Notes under the pieces: generated by a model | Told to the model about the DNA's origin: nothing | The model's database searches: none | Seen by the model: only the letters and a program-made list of their open reading frames with translations | Part shown: piece after piece, positions 43,048-53,134 of the stretch | How positions within the stretch are numbered: the stretch's first letter is position 1 | Layout of the letters: every line of letters begins with the position of its first letter | Position numbers and translations under genes: made by a program | Assembly (NCBI RefSeq): GCF_019059575.1 | Contig: NW_024881995.1 | Location: 62,001 to 126,000, forward strand | Direction of reading: 5' to 3' | Source: Amphibalanus amphitrite | Lineage: Eukaryota > Arthropoda > Thecostraca > Balanomorpha > Balanidae | DNA: 64,000 nt

Positions 43048-46000
43048 CTAAGACATAACAAAGTCCTTGAGCCACCATGGTTGACGACAGGTCCTCCCTG
43101 CCCTGGTCACCGCCTTTGGAGAAGCTTGGGTAGCAGGTGGCGGTTGTGGCGGTACACCTTCTGGCTGCTTCAGCTGTTTTGCGGATGGGTGAGGGCTGCT
43201 CTGGCCTCTAGTGTCTTGTGTTTCGGGGATTCCTGGAGGATCTGAGGATCCTTGTTGTTCCTCCAATGCAATTTCATCTGCTCTGGGATTAGGCAGACTT
43301 GAGGATGCTTGCGGAGACGGTGGACATAAGTCAAGATGTTTGCTCATGCTCCGATGTTTTGACTTGTCACCGCAATCTTGCTCCTTCTTCGAGTCCTTGG
43401 AGGGCAGGAGTAGGAGCTGTCCCGCATGCCTTGACCAGACCAGCCCTTCCACTGTGACTTGGTAAGACACTGGACCGGTTCGGCCTATCACCTTTCCCTT
43501 TTTCCATTTTTGTCCTCCTGCGTAGTTCCTGACCAGAACTTCATCTCCAGCTTCATACTCGGGTAGTCTTTGGCTGTGACGTAGCATCTGGCTAGCTTGG
43601 GCATTCATGACCTTTTCTTCAGTGCGGGGCTTCAGCAAGTCCAGCCTCGTCCTCATCTTTCTTCCGGTCATGGCCTCTGCTGGTGCCACCCCTGTTGTGG
43701 TGTGAGGAGTATTGCGGTACTGCAGGAGAAAAGAGGCCAGCTGAAGGTCAAGTGGACGCTGGTCCCCTCCGCTCAGGTGAGCCTTCAGGCTGTTCTTTAC
43801 CGTTTGCACCAGACGCTCAGCCAATCCATTGCTTTGCGGTCGGTATGGCGATACTCTGATGTGTTTGACTCCTTGTTTTGTCAGGAAATCTTCAAAGTCT
43901 TTTGAGGTTAGCTGGGTGCCATTATCTGTCACCAACTGAACTGGATTTCCCCATCTGGCGAATATCTTTGCCAGTTCGGTGATCGTACTCTGAGTTGTGA
44001 TGTCCTTCATCATTATAACTTCTGGCCACTTGGAATGGCTGTCTACAACCACCAAGAAGTAACTTCCTCTGAATGGCCCTGCAAAATCCAGATGAACTCG
44101 ATCCCAAGGTCTCGATGTGCGTTCCCATGGATGGAGAAACACTGCTGGGTGCTCGTTCTGTACGGACTGGCATCCTGAACAGGACTTAACCATTTCTTCA
44201 ATGTCACGGTCAATATTCGGCCACCAGACATAACTGCGAGCCAGCATCTTCATCTTTGTGGCCCCTGGGTGACTCTCATGCAGCTCAGCCAGCACTGCTT
44301 TTCGGAGGCGGCTTGGTATCACGGCTCTGCTGCCCCACAGGATACAGCCATTGTTGAGGGACAACTGCGCTCTTTTGTTTGCATAGGGCTGCGCTTCCCT
44401 GCTGTAGGACGACTCAGTGTTTGGCCATCCCTTGTGTAAATGCTCTGCAACTTCAGACAGGACTGGATCTCTGTTGGTTTCACGCTGCAGGTCTCTGGCG
44501 CTGAGTGGCGGCATGTTTTCTATCTGCTCGAGAAAACATACAGTGGCTTCATCTGGGCCGTTTCGGGTTCCGGTTGGCTTGTCGTAAGGAAGACGGGACA
44601 GAAAATCTGCCATGGGTATTTCCTCTGCCTTCCAGTGCTCAACTTCGTAGCTGTATGCCGCTAACAGCAGCGCCCATCGATGCATTCGCGCTGTGGCTAG
44701 GGCTGGTACCTCTGATTTGGGCCCGAATATCGAGCTTAGTGCCTTGTTGTCGGTGACTAAAGTAAATCTTCTGCCCCACAGGTACTGCTTGAAGCGGGTT
44801 ACTCCAAAGATGACTGCTAGTCCTTCTCGATCGAACTGGGAGTAGGCTTTCTCGGCTTTGGTGAGGCTTCTGGAGGCGAAACGGACCGGTCGCTCCGTCC
44901 CGTCTGTTCCAACCTGCATCAACACGGCTCCTACGCCGTGCGGGCTAGCGTCCGTAATGAGTCTTACGGGCCGGCATCCGTCATAATGTGCCAGTACTGG
45001 TGCTGAAGCAAGTCTCTTCTTGAGCTCGCTAAATCCCTGCTCTTCTGTAGCTGTCCATCGCCACTTTTCTCTCTTCTGTAGAAGCTTGTATAGCGGCGCA
45101 GCCACTGACGACATGTCCGGTATAAATCTTGCATAGAATGTGACTGCTCCGAGAAAACTTCTCAATTCGCTTGTGTCTCGCGGTGGCGGTGCATGTAACA
45201 CCGGGTCGATCTTTTCTTTCACCGTTTGGACTCCCGCAGCGCTGATCTCCACTCCTATGTACTGGACCGACGACAGCAGGAACTTGCATTTGGCCTGCTT
45301 CAAGACCAGCTTCCAGCTTCTCAGTCTTTGCAGAGTCTGGTCCAGCCTCTTGAGTGCCTCTTCCTTCGTAGCTCCAGCCACCAGAACATCATCCAGGAAA
45401 CACATTGTTCCTGGTGAGTTTTCCAAAATTTTCTCCATGGCCCTCTGAAATGTAGCAGGAGCCGAGGATATTCCATAGGGGAGTCGTTTCATTTTTAACA
45501 GTCCACGCGGTGTGTTCAGCACCGTGAACTTTTGACTCTCTTCATCCATCTTCATTTGCAGATATGCGGTGCTGAGGTCGAGCTTGCTGAAATACTTCAT
45601 TCCAGCCAGTTTTGGTAGCATATCTTCCAGGTTGGGCATCGGCTGCTGTGGTACGTCGAGCTGCTTATTGACAGTGTGTTTATAGTCTCCACACAGCCTC
45701 ACTCCACCGCCGGGTTTTGGGACAACGACTAGCGGCGTAGCCCAGTCGGAATATTCAATCCGCTCAGCAATGCCCATCTTCTCCCACTTTTTAAGCTCTT
45801 CATCGACGGCGTCTTGAAGGGCGTACGGAACCGGTCTTACTTTCCTAAAGACTGGCTCGGCGTCATCTTTGAGCTTCAGCTTCGCTGTCAGATCGGCCAT
45901 CTGTCCAAGCTCGTCTTTGAACACTTCCTGGTTGTCTGCTAACACTTTCTTGAGTGTCAGCCGGGAACCGCCGTCTGTTTCCAGTTGATTCACCGTATCC

Positions 46001-47244
46001 GTGCGCATCACAAGTCCCAGGAGCTCCGCGGTGGTTCCGCTTAGCAAGGACACATCTCCGTGCGCCGCAATGATCCAGCAGCTGAGTGCTTCCTTTCCTC
46101 CGACTTGGCTTCGTGCCAGGAATTCTCCATCGAGCTTCAGTGCTTCTTTGGTGCCGTAGGGCAGAAGCCGTCTGCTTGTTTTTGTCGCCTTTACACCTTT
46201 CAGCTTCTTGAAATCTTTTCGGGTGATAATATCGACGGACGCGCCAGTGTCGACCAGAACTTGGATTTTGGTATTTTCGATCAATATTTCAGTCAGTCCC
46301 TGTTTCAGCTTTTCTTGGATGGGCTTCTTCGGTCTGGTGGAGAAAACCAGCTCATCTTCACCTTGTTCAACGCTTTCTTCTTGTAGGTGGTTTACCCGTC
46401 TTCTAGGTTCCAGAGTTGTCTGTGGCTGCCGTGTCTGAGTAGACCAGCACGCCCTGGCAAAATGATTTTTGCCGCCGCACTTGTGACAGGTCTGACCCTT
46501 CGTTGCGGTACAGGCGTTTGAATTATGCCCTCTTCGTCCGCACCGAGTGCAGGCAGGAATTCCGCTTCCGGCGGAAGTTCGCTGTCCCTGTCCGTTGAAT
46601 GGCTTGGATGGAGCTCGATATTTCTGTCGAACTCTGTTGACGTTTTCGTTTTGTGGCTCAGACTGCTCAGTTTCTGGACTGGGGTCCTTCTCTTTGCCGT
46701 TCTTCTCTTGAAGTTTTTGGCATTGGGTCCGTACTTGGAGATAGGACTCCCAGATTTTTACCGCGTCTTCTGTAGTCAGTTTATGGGCTTCGAGCAGACG
46801 AACTTGCAAAGTCTGATGGGGACATCTTGCTATGAGTATATCCCGGATCATTTCGTCTCTCTGTTCCCTCGAGAAATTGCATTTATCTGCTTGCTTTCTC
46901 AGACGCACAACAAAATCTCGGACGTTCTCGTCGTTATCAGTCATGTTCATGCTATGAAAGATATTTCTCTCGTAAATCGTTCGGACCTGTGGCTTTAACA
47001 GCGATCGCAGCTGCTGCTTGGTACGCTCGTACTCATCGGTTCCCTCTAAATTATTTTCGTAGACCGTGTCGATGTCTTTCAGCCGCTGCTGTATGTCGGT
47101 TCCAAGTAGATGTAGCATCAAAGCTCTTTTCCGTTTTGGTTCCTCGATCCCAAGCGCACATAAATAGATTTCAAAGGAATCTATCCACATGTCAAAGTCT
47201 TCTCCCTCCCTATATTTCTGAGGGGCATCTACACTTAATGCCAT
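43048..47244 (-). CDS. Gypsy-D gag-pol polyprotein (1398 aa)
   Basis: A single frame encodes, in order: a capsid-like gag N-terminus (DMWIDSFEIYLCALG), two CCHC knuckles (CTRCGRRGHNSNAC and CHKCGGKNHFARAC), protease (VLVDTGASVDIITRK) and RT (ATPLVVVPKPGGGVRLCGDY, LDLSTAYLQ, CFLDDVLVAG). RNase H follows (LITDASPHGVGAVL, DREGLAVIFGV, LVTDNKALSSIF). Integrase is next, with an HHCC finger (HESHPGATKMKM...CSGCQ) and core (HLDFAGPFRGSYFLVVVDSH, VTDNGTQLTS, YRPQSNGLAERLVQTVK). A GPY/F-like C-terminus comes last (KVIGRTGPVSYQV). No chromodomain or envelope is seen. The one-frame layout suggests processing by its own protease. Confidence 0.92.
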   Translation of the reverse strand: MALSVDAPQKYREGEDFDMWIDSFEIYLCALGIEEPKRKRALMLHLLGTDIQQRLKDIDTVYENNLEGTDEYERTKQQLRSLLKPQVRTIYERNIFHSMNMTDNDENVRDFVVRLRKQADKCNFSREQRDEMIRDILIARCPHQTLQVRLLEAHKLTTEDAVKIWESYLQVRTQCQKLQEKNGKEKDPSPETEQSEPQNENVNRVRQKYRAPSKPFNGQGQRTSAGSGIPACTRCGRRGHNSNACTATKGQTCHKCGGKNHFARACWSTQTRQPQTTLEPRRRVNHLQEESVEQGEDELVFSTRPKKPIQEKLKQGLTEILIENTKIQVLVDTGASVDIITRKDFKKLKGVKATKTSRRLLPYGTKEALKLDGEFLARSQVGGKEALSCWIIAAHGDVSLLSGTTAELLGLVMRTDTVNQLETDGGSRLTLKKVLADNQEVFKDELGQMADLTAKLKLKDDAEPVFRKVRPVPYALQDAVDEELKKWEKMGIAERIEYSDWATPLVVVPKPGGGVRLCGDYKHTVNKQLDVPQQPMPNLEDMLPKLAGMKYFSKLDLSTAYLQMKMDEESQKFTVLNTPRGLLKMKRLPYGISSAPATFQRAMEKILENSPGTMCFLDDVLVAGATKEEALKRLDQTLQRLRSWKLVLKQAKCKFLLSSVQYIGVEISAAGVQTVKEKIDPVLHAPPPRDTSELRSFLGAVTFYARFIPDMSSVAAPLYKLLQKREKWRWTATEEQGFSELKKRLASAPVLAHYDGCRPVRLITDASPHGVGAVLMQVGTDGTERPVRFASRSLTKAEKAYSQFDREGLAVIFGVTRFKQYLWGRRFTLVTDNKALSSIFGPKSEVPALATARMHRWALLLAAYSYEVEHWKAEEIPMADFLSRLPYDKPTGTRNGPDEATVCFLEQIENMPPLSARDLQRETNRDPVLSEVAEHLHKGWPNTESSYSREAQPYANKRAQLSLNNGCILWGSRAVIPSRLRKAVLAELHESHPGATKMKMLARSYVWWPNIDRDIEEMVKSCSGCQSVQNEHPAVFLHPWERTSRPWDRVHLDFAGPFRGSYFLVVVDSHSKWPEVIMMKDITTQSTITELAKIFARWGNPVQLVTDNGTQLTSKDFEDFLTKQGVKHIRVSPYRPQSNGLAERLVQTVKNSLKAHLSGGDQRPLDLQLASFLLQYRNTPHTTTGVAPAEAMTGRKMRTRLDLLKPRTEEKVMNAQASQMLRHSQRLPEYEAGDEVLVRNYAGGQKWKKGKVIGRTGPVSYQVTVEGLVWSRHAGQLLLLPSKDSKKEQDCGDKSKHRSMSKHLDLCPPSPQASSSLPNPRADEIALEEQQGSSDPPGIPETQDTRGQSSPHPSAKQLKQPEGVPPQPPPATQASPKAVTRAGRTCRQPWWLKDFVMS

Positions 47245-47355
47245 TTTAATTTCCGTTACGTTACCTACTTTTAGTAGCGTTAACGTTACGTTAATCGGCG
47301 CTCTAAGTTTACGTTACTTTATAACGTTAAATTCATCTCGTCCTTGTCGCCATTT

Positions 47356-47519
47356 TGTTATGACTTAATAATCCATGTTTCTTTGTTGCATTTTATTCAC
47401 ACACTGATTTTACTAAATTTTGAATGTAAAAGTAAAGCACGTGAGTACATGTATGTTGGCCTGATTAATGGAGGTCTGACATTATTGCGAATATGTAAAT
47501 GATATGATACTTTGTAACA
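47356..47519 (-). repeat. 5' LTR of Gypsy-D
   Basis: 164 bp, identical by eye to 42837-43000; flanked on the right by TCTCC. Confidence 0.92.
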
Positions 47520-47524
47520 TCTCC

Positions 47525-49534
47525 CTTGTAAGAGCCGATGTCGGCGTAGCCCCGCGAGAAAACTTCAGAGTGAGATCTCAGCAAGGAAGCCAATTTGTCC
47601 CGATGTGACGCGCCTATCTGATCTCCTACGCTGAACTCTGCTAACACCTCGTCAGTATTAGCCCCCAAAAAGCGACTGTCATCTGCGCACACCGAGTGCC
47701 GACTGTCTCCCTGCGTAGCCGGCGCACCAGGTACCGTTTCATCTGCCGCAGACACAACATTCACAGACACTGGTTCACACGGAGCGGACGAGTCAGCACC
47801 GGAAGCATCGACCGAAAAACAGTTCACATCACCCTCGAGCTTTTCAATAAATCCAATCACACTACGTCTATGAAAGGTAACAAGTTGATCGGTCCTGTTA
47901 CGAATGTAGACAGGGATTTCTTTCTCTGAAAAGGGTTGAAAAATTGCATCTTGGATTTCAACATGGTCTGAGCACTGTCCCATTAATAAATACGCATGAT
48001 CAGTAGATAAGTTTTGATCGATTTTTGGCAGTAATACACATAGCAGTGCGTGCTGGAACTGATACAGCCTTGCATATCCTTAACTTTACTTTAGGCCCCT
48101 GCTGCTGGGGTGAAAAATCAATGACTGCGTTATTGGCCTGCAAAAAGTCAAAACCCACAATGAAATCATGAGTGAGATTTTCAACGACGCAACATTTCCA
48201 TTCGCACGGTGGGAATCCTTGGACTTCAACAAACAAACGACATATACCAATCACATTTAAATTATGCCTTGACGCTGACATGAGGCGGACAGGCTCTTCC
48301 AACTCCCCATTTGGTGCAATGGTGCCATACACTTTGGAATCAATCAAAGTAAGCTGACTGCCTGAATCAACTAAACAATCGCTCACCTGGAAGCCGTTCA
48401 GTGTACATGACACGATTGGGAGTGACTTTATCGTCCGTCCGCCAGCCACCCGTTTGGGCAGTGCCGCTTGAGATGCCCTCTTCCACCGCACGACCAGCAG
48501 GCGGGTCGTCTGTCGTGATCCTCCTCCTCGGCCGTCCCTGGCGCCGCCGCTGCCCCGGCCCCGCGCGGGTCAGCAGGCGGCGGCCGCCCGCCGCCAGCTG
48601 CCGCGCCAGCGCGCGGCCCCGGCCGCCCGGGAGAGCGCGCGCGCCGCCACCGCACAGAGGGGGAGGCAGAGCGCCGCGGAGAACATGAGATGCTCCCCCG
48701 GCTCCGGATGGTGCCGCTGCTTCGATGTTGCTCCGAGAAACGTCGGCTAGGCCGCGGAGAACCCTGACGATCGTAGTAGATCCCTGGGGCGGTTCCTTCA
48801 TCCCTGTCGTCGAAGTCAGGTTGGTCCCGAGATGCGCGCCGTATGGGTGACGCCCAGTGCACACGATCCGCTGCGCGTGTAGGTGTCCATAAGGGCTCCG
48901 GTGCTGCCACGGTAGGTTTTGGCAGAGACTCCTCCCGAACCAGCTCGTCTATCCCCGCCTCGAACGTCGTAACCTTGAGACGGGAGATCAGAGAGGCCTC
49001 TTCGGCGCTCAGACCAACCAGAAAATGTCTGAATAGCGCCGCATTGTAGGCCGGAGTACAGATGTTCTTCACTGTTCCGTCCTTCGTGAAAAACTCGGGG
49101 CACGCTCCTCGCACCAAGAGCCGTACCTGCTGGGCGTAGTCTCGAGCCTTCAGATCACCCTTCACCAGACGGGATAACTGCATCGCCGCTTGTGCAGCAG
49201 TCGGTAACGCCGAGAAATGTGACGTTAGTGACGCCTCCAGCTGGTCCATCGAGAGTCGCCCGAGGCGCTGCTCCAACTCGTTGACGACGGAGAGGGCGCG
49301 TCCCGTGCATCGCGCAGCAACGATGGACGCCAGCGAGTCACGAGAGATGTCACCGAGCCCAGCCAAACGACGGCACTGGGCCAAAAAGTCCTCCGGTGAC
49401 ACAGAGCCATCATAGCTCGGAAAATCCGCGATGCTGACGCTCAAAGCCGCCGCCGCGCGCGATACCGAGGGTGGAGTCGCACCGGGCTTCACGTCGCCCG
49501 ACTTGTCCGAGTCCTGGTCACTACCACCAGCCAT
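47525..49534 (-). pseudogene. Gypsy-B gag, protease and pre-RT region
   Basis: Gag most likely starts near 49534, after the primer site, although the frame is also open into the LTR. It carries a capsid-like region (FPSYDGSVSPEDFLAQCRRL, then DLKARDYAQQVRLLVRG) and, after an Arg/Pro-rich stretch, one zinc knuckle CWSCGGRGHLKRHC near 48470. The protease lies at about 48430-48070 (VSDCLVDSGSQLTLIDS and FIVGFDFLQ). A pre-RT segment follows to the Gypsy-D insertion (RDKLASLLRSHSEVFSRG). Fossil, broken. Confidence 0.8.
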
Positions 49535-49561
49535 GCCGGGTTCACAACCACGCTGCCACCA

Positions 49562-49758
49562 TGTGAAACTTCCTTGAACGCCGCACGTACGACCGCGGTC
49601 CACACACACCGAGAGTCGATACCCATCTGTGTATTTGGTCTTGGCCCGTGACCCACACCCCTTGTAACAGCTGACTCCGGCCACGACCGCGCCCCGCGCC
49701 GCTCCGATGGCAGAGGCGTACCCAGCTCGCACTCACGGGTCGAACATAAACGTTCACA
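49562..49758 (-). repeat. 5' LTR of Gypsy-B
   Basis: 197 bp, identical by eye to 29837-30033; the right flank is CTGTT (49759-49763). Confidence 0.9.
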
Positions 49759-49763
49759 CTGTT

Positions 49764-50370
49764 GGTTGTCAGGCAGACATTCGAGCCACCTTCCACCAGA
49801 TCGTCCTGAAGGAGGAGGACAGGCGCTACGTGCAGTTCCTGTGGGGAGACCGCCACCTGCGCTTTCAGAGGGTCCCGTTCGGCGTATCCTGTTCGCCGTA
49901 CATGCTGTTGCGCACTGTGTGCTGCCATGTCCGCCAGTGCCTTGTCTCCTACATGGACGACCTGTGCCCGACGTTCGGCACCAGAGAAGAGGCGGCTGCT
50001 GGGATGAAGGAAGTCAGCAGCGTCTTCAGCAAGGCCAGGATGGAGCTGCACAAGACCCGCACCACAGGTGATGTGTCCTCCGAGGACTCAAAAGTGTTGG
50101 GTCTGGCGTGGAACACCGAGACTGACCGACTCGCTGTGACCGTGCCTGAGATGTTGTGTCCTCGCACCAGGAGTGAGCTTCTGTCCGCAGTGGCAAAGCC
50201 GTTTGACCCGTTGGGCCTGCTCACCCCGTGGCTGGTCAGAGGGAAGGCCCTGTTCCAGCGGACCTGGTCGGTGGAGCTGACGTGGGACGAGCCGCTGCCC
50301 GATGCGCTGCAAGCAGAGGTCGCCGCCTGGTGGCAAGATTCTGCCGGCAGCACAGTCTCCTTCCCGCGTG
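49764..50370 (+). pseudogene. BEL/Pao RT, second part
   Basis: Continues the BEL RT after Gypsy-B: DIRATFHQIVLKEEDRRYVQ, RVPFGVSCSPYML, and the catalytic SYMDDL (near 49950). The connection DSKVLGLAWNTETDRL follows, then the LLSAVAKPFDPLGLLTPW signature of Pao elements. It fades into unrelated sequence near 50370. Fossil, broken. Confidence 0.85.
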
Positions 50371-51250
50371 CTGCGATGTGTTCGGGTCTCGGCCAGACCC
50401 CTCGTCGGTCATGGCCGGACCCGTACTGCACTCGACACGCGCGGCACCCTCACACATGCACACGCGTCCGTAGGTCGGAGCAGACTGTTTATTGGCATCC
50501 GGCCAACGGCTCTCAGCACGGGCCCCCGGCGGGACTGGTGCTGCCCTCTCTGTATTGCGTGGGAACTACAAATGCGACCGCTAAGGTATATGCGGCAGCC
50601 CCGCACACCCCCTTATCAGTCGGAGGCCGGTTTTCACAAGTGTACATACAAGTTACAACCGGGCTCCGATTCAATGACGAGAAACGCTCTCACGGTGGCC
50701 GAACATCTGGGCACATACAAATAAAGCCAGACACTGAGGGCTCTTTTAAAAACACGCAAAACAACACGCACGCCGATCACGACTCACTTGGTCGCGGTTC
50801 AGCTCGGTGCGCACACACGCGCGAATCACGGCTCTCTCCCTCTCTCCTCACTCCCCCAACCCTCTGTCGGTGCGAGTGAGCCGACACGTCTCAATGAGCC
50901 GAGAGGGGCGGCGGTACAACATACGGTACAATCGTACACGAAGTAGGAGGAACAAATAGTCACCATGTTATTCGTAGATACTAGATTTAGCTACAGACTG
51001 AGACATTCCAGTCTCACGGTGATAAAGGGCGAAGATAGGTATATCCTAACGGGTAGGGTGACGCTGGGCAGAAATATGCCTTTTGAGTCTTGAATGTATT
51101 ATATTTTTCCATGAAATTGAGTATAATAATCGGGCGACAAATCCTCCAGATTTTCCTCCAGAATCAACAATCCTCCAAAAACGAAATTTGTCCGCAAATA
51201 GAGTTCAAAATCCTCCAGATTTGCGGAAATCCTCCAAATCTGGCAGCACT
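50371..51250. other. Unassigned stretch between BEL and Gypsy-C
   Basis: No recognisable protein. GC-rich at the left, with CACACATGCACACGCGTCC-like words and a CTCTCTCC run near 50830, AT-rich after 51080. It may hold an LTR or leader region of Gypsy-C or BEL, but no repeated partner was found in the window. Confidence 0.35.
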
Positions 51251-51273
51251 GGCATGCGGCGAATTGGGACATT

Positions 51274-51807
51274 TTGCGACAGTCTGGCGCCAGGGAGTCA
51301 GCGCCACAGATGGGGCTTCGGACCACGCCGTCGCTGCCCCGGCAGCCGTCGTCGCGCCGGGCCTCGCCGGCGGCGCGCAGCAGCCAGCGAGCGCAGTACG
51401 GACGCGACATTAAGCAGGTCATCGCTGACATCCATATCAGCGGAGTCTGCACCCGCCCGGCGCCCACGGTCAATGTCCAGCTGATCCATCAGACCGGGAG
51501 CAGCACGCTGGAGTGCACGCCGGACACGGGAGCCGAGGCGACGGTCATGGGTGACGCTGTGGCTCGGTCGCTCGGCATCGCCCTCTCCCGCCTACAGACC
51601 GACCACCGAGCCAAATTCACCGCCGTTGGACGCCGTCCGCTCGACTGTCTCGGGGCGTTCAGCGCGACGCTGCGGCTGGGTGACCGCTTCGTCGACGTCA
51701 CCGTCTGCGTCATCAGCGGACTGACGGGGACGCTCATAAGTTGGTTTGATTCAGTCGCCCTGGGGATTTTGCCAGCCAACTTCCCTGCGCAGATTCCGGA
51801 CGTGAGA
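51274..51807 (+). pseudogene. Gypsy-C protease region
   Basis: The retropepsin is recognised by LECTPDTGAEATVMGDAVAR (near 51510), preceded by a strand-rich HISGVCTRPAPTVNVQLIHQ and followed by LGAFSATLRLGDRFVDVTV. An Arg-rich low-complexity segment lies upstream. It stops at the LINE insertion. Fossil, broken. Confidence 0.75.
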
Positions 51808-51819
51808 CCAGAAGCAGCT

Positions 51820-52153
51820 GTTGTTGTTGTTGTGTGTTCCCTCCAGCCGCGTCACCGCGGTGTAGCCGTGCGGCTCTGGAGGTCCCTCACGGCGGCCGCC
51901 AGGGCCGCCACCTCTCCGTCGTCGCGGACGTCTTCCGGGTTCGGGAAAATCGTCCCGTACCTCCGGAGACGCCAGCCCATAAGGGCCGGGCACCGGAAGA
52001 AGAAGTGCCGGGGCGTGTCGGCCTCCTCCCGGCACAGGGTGCACAGGCCCGCCGCACAGTCGGTGTCAGGGCACTGGCGGCAATCATCGGAAGGGTTCCG
52101 TCCAATCCGGTGAAGGTATTGGCGGGATCCTGACCAGTGTCAGGATCCAGATT
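51820..52153 (-). mobile_element. 5'-truncated LINE fragment (R1/I-like C-terminus)
   Basis: The minus strand encodes the end of a LINE ORF2: a CTLCREEADTPRHFFFRC knuckle and about 40 further residues before a stop, then an AACAACAAC tail at the left end. CCAGAAGCAGCT flanks it on both sides (51808-51819, 52154-52165). Its knuckle and tail match the LINE at 12217-14041, so the two belong to related lineages. 334 bp, non-autonomous by truncation. Confidence 0.85.
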
Positions 52154-52250
52154 CCAGAAGCAGCTCGGGAGGTGACGCCATCTACGATGACTGATTCGTC
52201 GACGGTGGCGCCCCTGGCGGCAGCCGTCGGCGATGCCGGGCCGCCGCCGC

Positions 52251-53129
52251 AGCCGAGCGGGGCCGCCGCCGCCCACGGAGCTGGGCCGCCGCCGCCGCTC
52301 GCGGACACTGGGCGGGCGAGGTGTCCTGCGGCACAGCCTACCCAGCCGAGCGGCGCCGCCGCCGCCCACGGAGCTGGGCTGCCGCCGCCGCTCGCGGACA
52401 CTGGGCGGGCGAGGTGTGCTGCGGCACAGCCTACCCAGCCGAGCGGAGCCGCCGCCGCCCACGGAGCTGGGCCGCCGCCGCCGCTCGCGGACACTGGGCG
52501 GGCGAGGTGTGCTGCGGCACAGCCTACCCAGCCGAGCGGAGCCGCCGCCGCCCACGGAGCTGGGCCGCCGCCGCCGCTCGCGGACACTGGGCGGGCGAGG
52601 TGTGCTGCGGCACAGCCTACTCAGCCGAGCGGGGCCGCCGCCGCCCACGGAGCTGGGCTGCCGCCGCCGCTCGCGGACACTGGGCGGGCGAGGTGTGCTG
52701 CGGCACAGCCTACTCAGCCGAGCGGGGCCGCCGCCGCCCACGGAGCTGGGCTGCCGCCGCCGCTCGCGGACACTGGGCGGGCGAGGTGTCCTGCGGCACA
52801 GCCTACCCAGCCGAGCGGCGCCGCCGCCGCCCACGGAGCTGGGCTGCCGCCGCCGCTCGCGAACACTGGGCGGGCGAGGTGTCCTGCGGCACAGCCTACC
52901 CAGCCGAGCGGCGCCGCCGCCGCCCACGGAGCTGGGCCGCCGCCGCCGCTCGCGGACACTGGGCGGGCGAGGTGTGCTGCGGCACAGCCTACCCAGCCGA
53001 GCGGAGCCGCCGCCGCCCACGGAGCTGGGCCGCCGCCGCCGCTCGCAGACACTGGGCGGGCGAGGTGTGCTGCGGCACAGCCTACTCAGCCGAGCGGGGC
53101 CGCCGCCGCCCACGGAGCTTCGCCGCCAC
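52251..53129 (+). repeat. 93-bp (31-codon) GC-rich minisatellite in Gypsy-C
   Basis: About 9.4 tandem units starting at AGCCGAGCGG (52251, 52344, 52437 and so on), exactly 93 bp apart. In the frame that follows the protease each unit encodes roughly QPSGAAAAHGAGPPPPLADT plus GRARCAAAQPT. Units differ by a few substitutions only. Because 93 is divisible by three, all frames stay open, so long frames on either strand here are by-products. The Transib-like insertion abuts its right end. Confidence 0.92.
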
Positions 53130-53134
53130 CGGTG

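Larger units (their letters stand above)
42837..47519 (-). mobile_element. Whole-looking Ty3/Gypsy retrotransposon (Gypsy-D, 4683 bp)
   Basis: LTRs 42837-43000 and 47356-47519 are both 164 bp and identical by eye, with TGTTAC/GTAACA-type ends. TCTCC flanks the element (42832-42836, 47520-47524). On the minus strand the right LTR is followed by a primer-binding-like TGGCGACAAGGACGAG, and a purine stretch precedes the left LTR. One long gag-pol frame fills the interior. It looks whole, with no obvious break, and identical LTRs make it very young. It is inserted in Gypsy-B between protease and RT. Confidence 0.92.
29837..49758 (-). mobile_element. Ty3/Gypsy retrotransposon (Gypsy-B) with two insertions
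   Basis: A minus-strand LTR element of about 20 kb including its inserts. The LTRs are 29837-30033 and 49562-49758, both 197 bp and identical by eye, with TGTGAAC/GTTCACA-type ends. The duplication is CTGTT. Following the right LTR on the minus strand is a primer-binding-like TGGTGGCAGCGTGG; before the left LTR is a purine tract (GCAGGAGGAGATAA). Order: gag, protease, RT, RNase H, integrase. Insert 1 is Gypsy-D (duplication TCTCC), insert 2 is an APE LINE (duplication GTTTT). Without inserts it would be roughly 5.7 kb. Identical LTRs argue for a young insertion, yet three layers of elements have already landed in it. It is broken, chiefly by the inserts. Confidence 0.9.
25122..50370 (+). mobile_element. 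Broken BEL/Pao retrotransposon split by two large insertions
   Basis: The plus-strand element is visible in three pieces: 25122-25923 (gag, DUF1759-like, start near 25143), 28026-29836 (rest of gag, a Cys/His zinc-knuckle region, protease and the start of RT) and 49764-50370 (rest of RT with YMDDL). The first gap is an RNase-H LINE with a 13-bp duplication. The second is Gypsy-B with a 5-bp duplication (CTGTT, 29832-29836 and 49759-49763). RNase H beyond its start and the integrase are not seen past 50370 and no LTR was identified. It is broken, with several breaks counting the insertions, and is the oldest layer of the stack. Confidence 0.85.
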
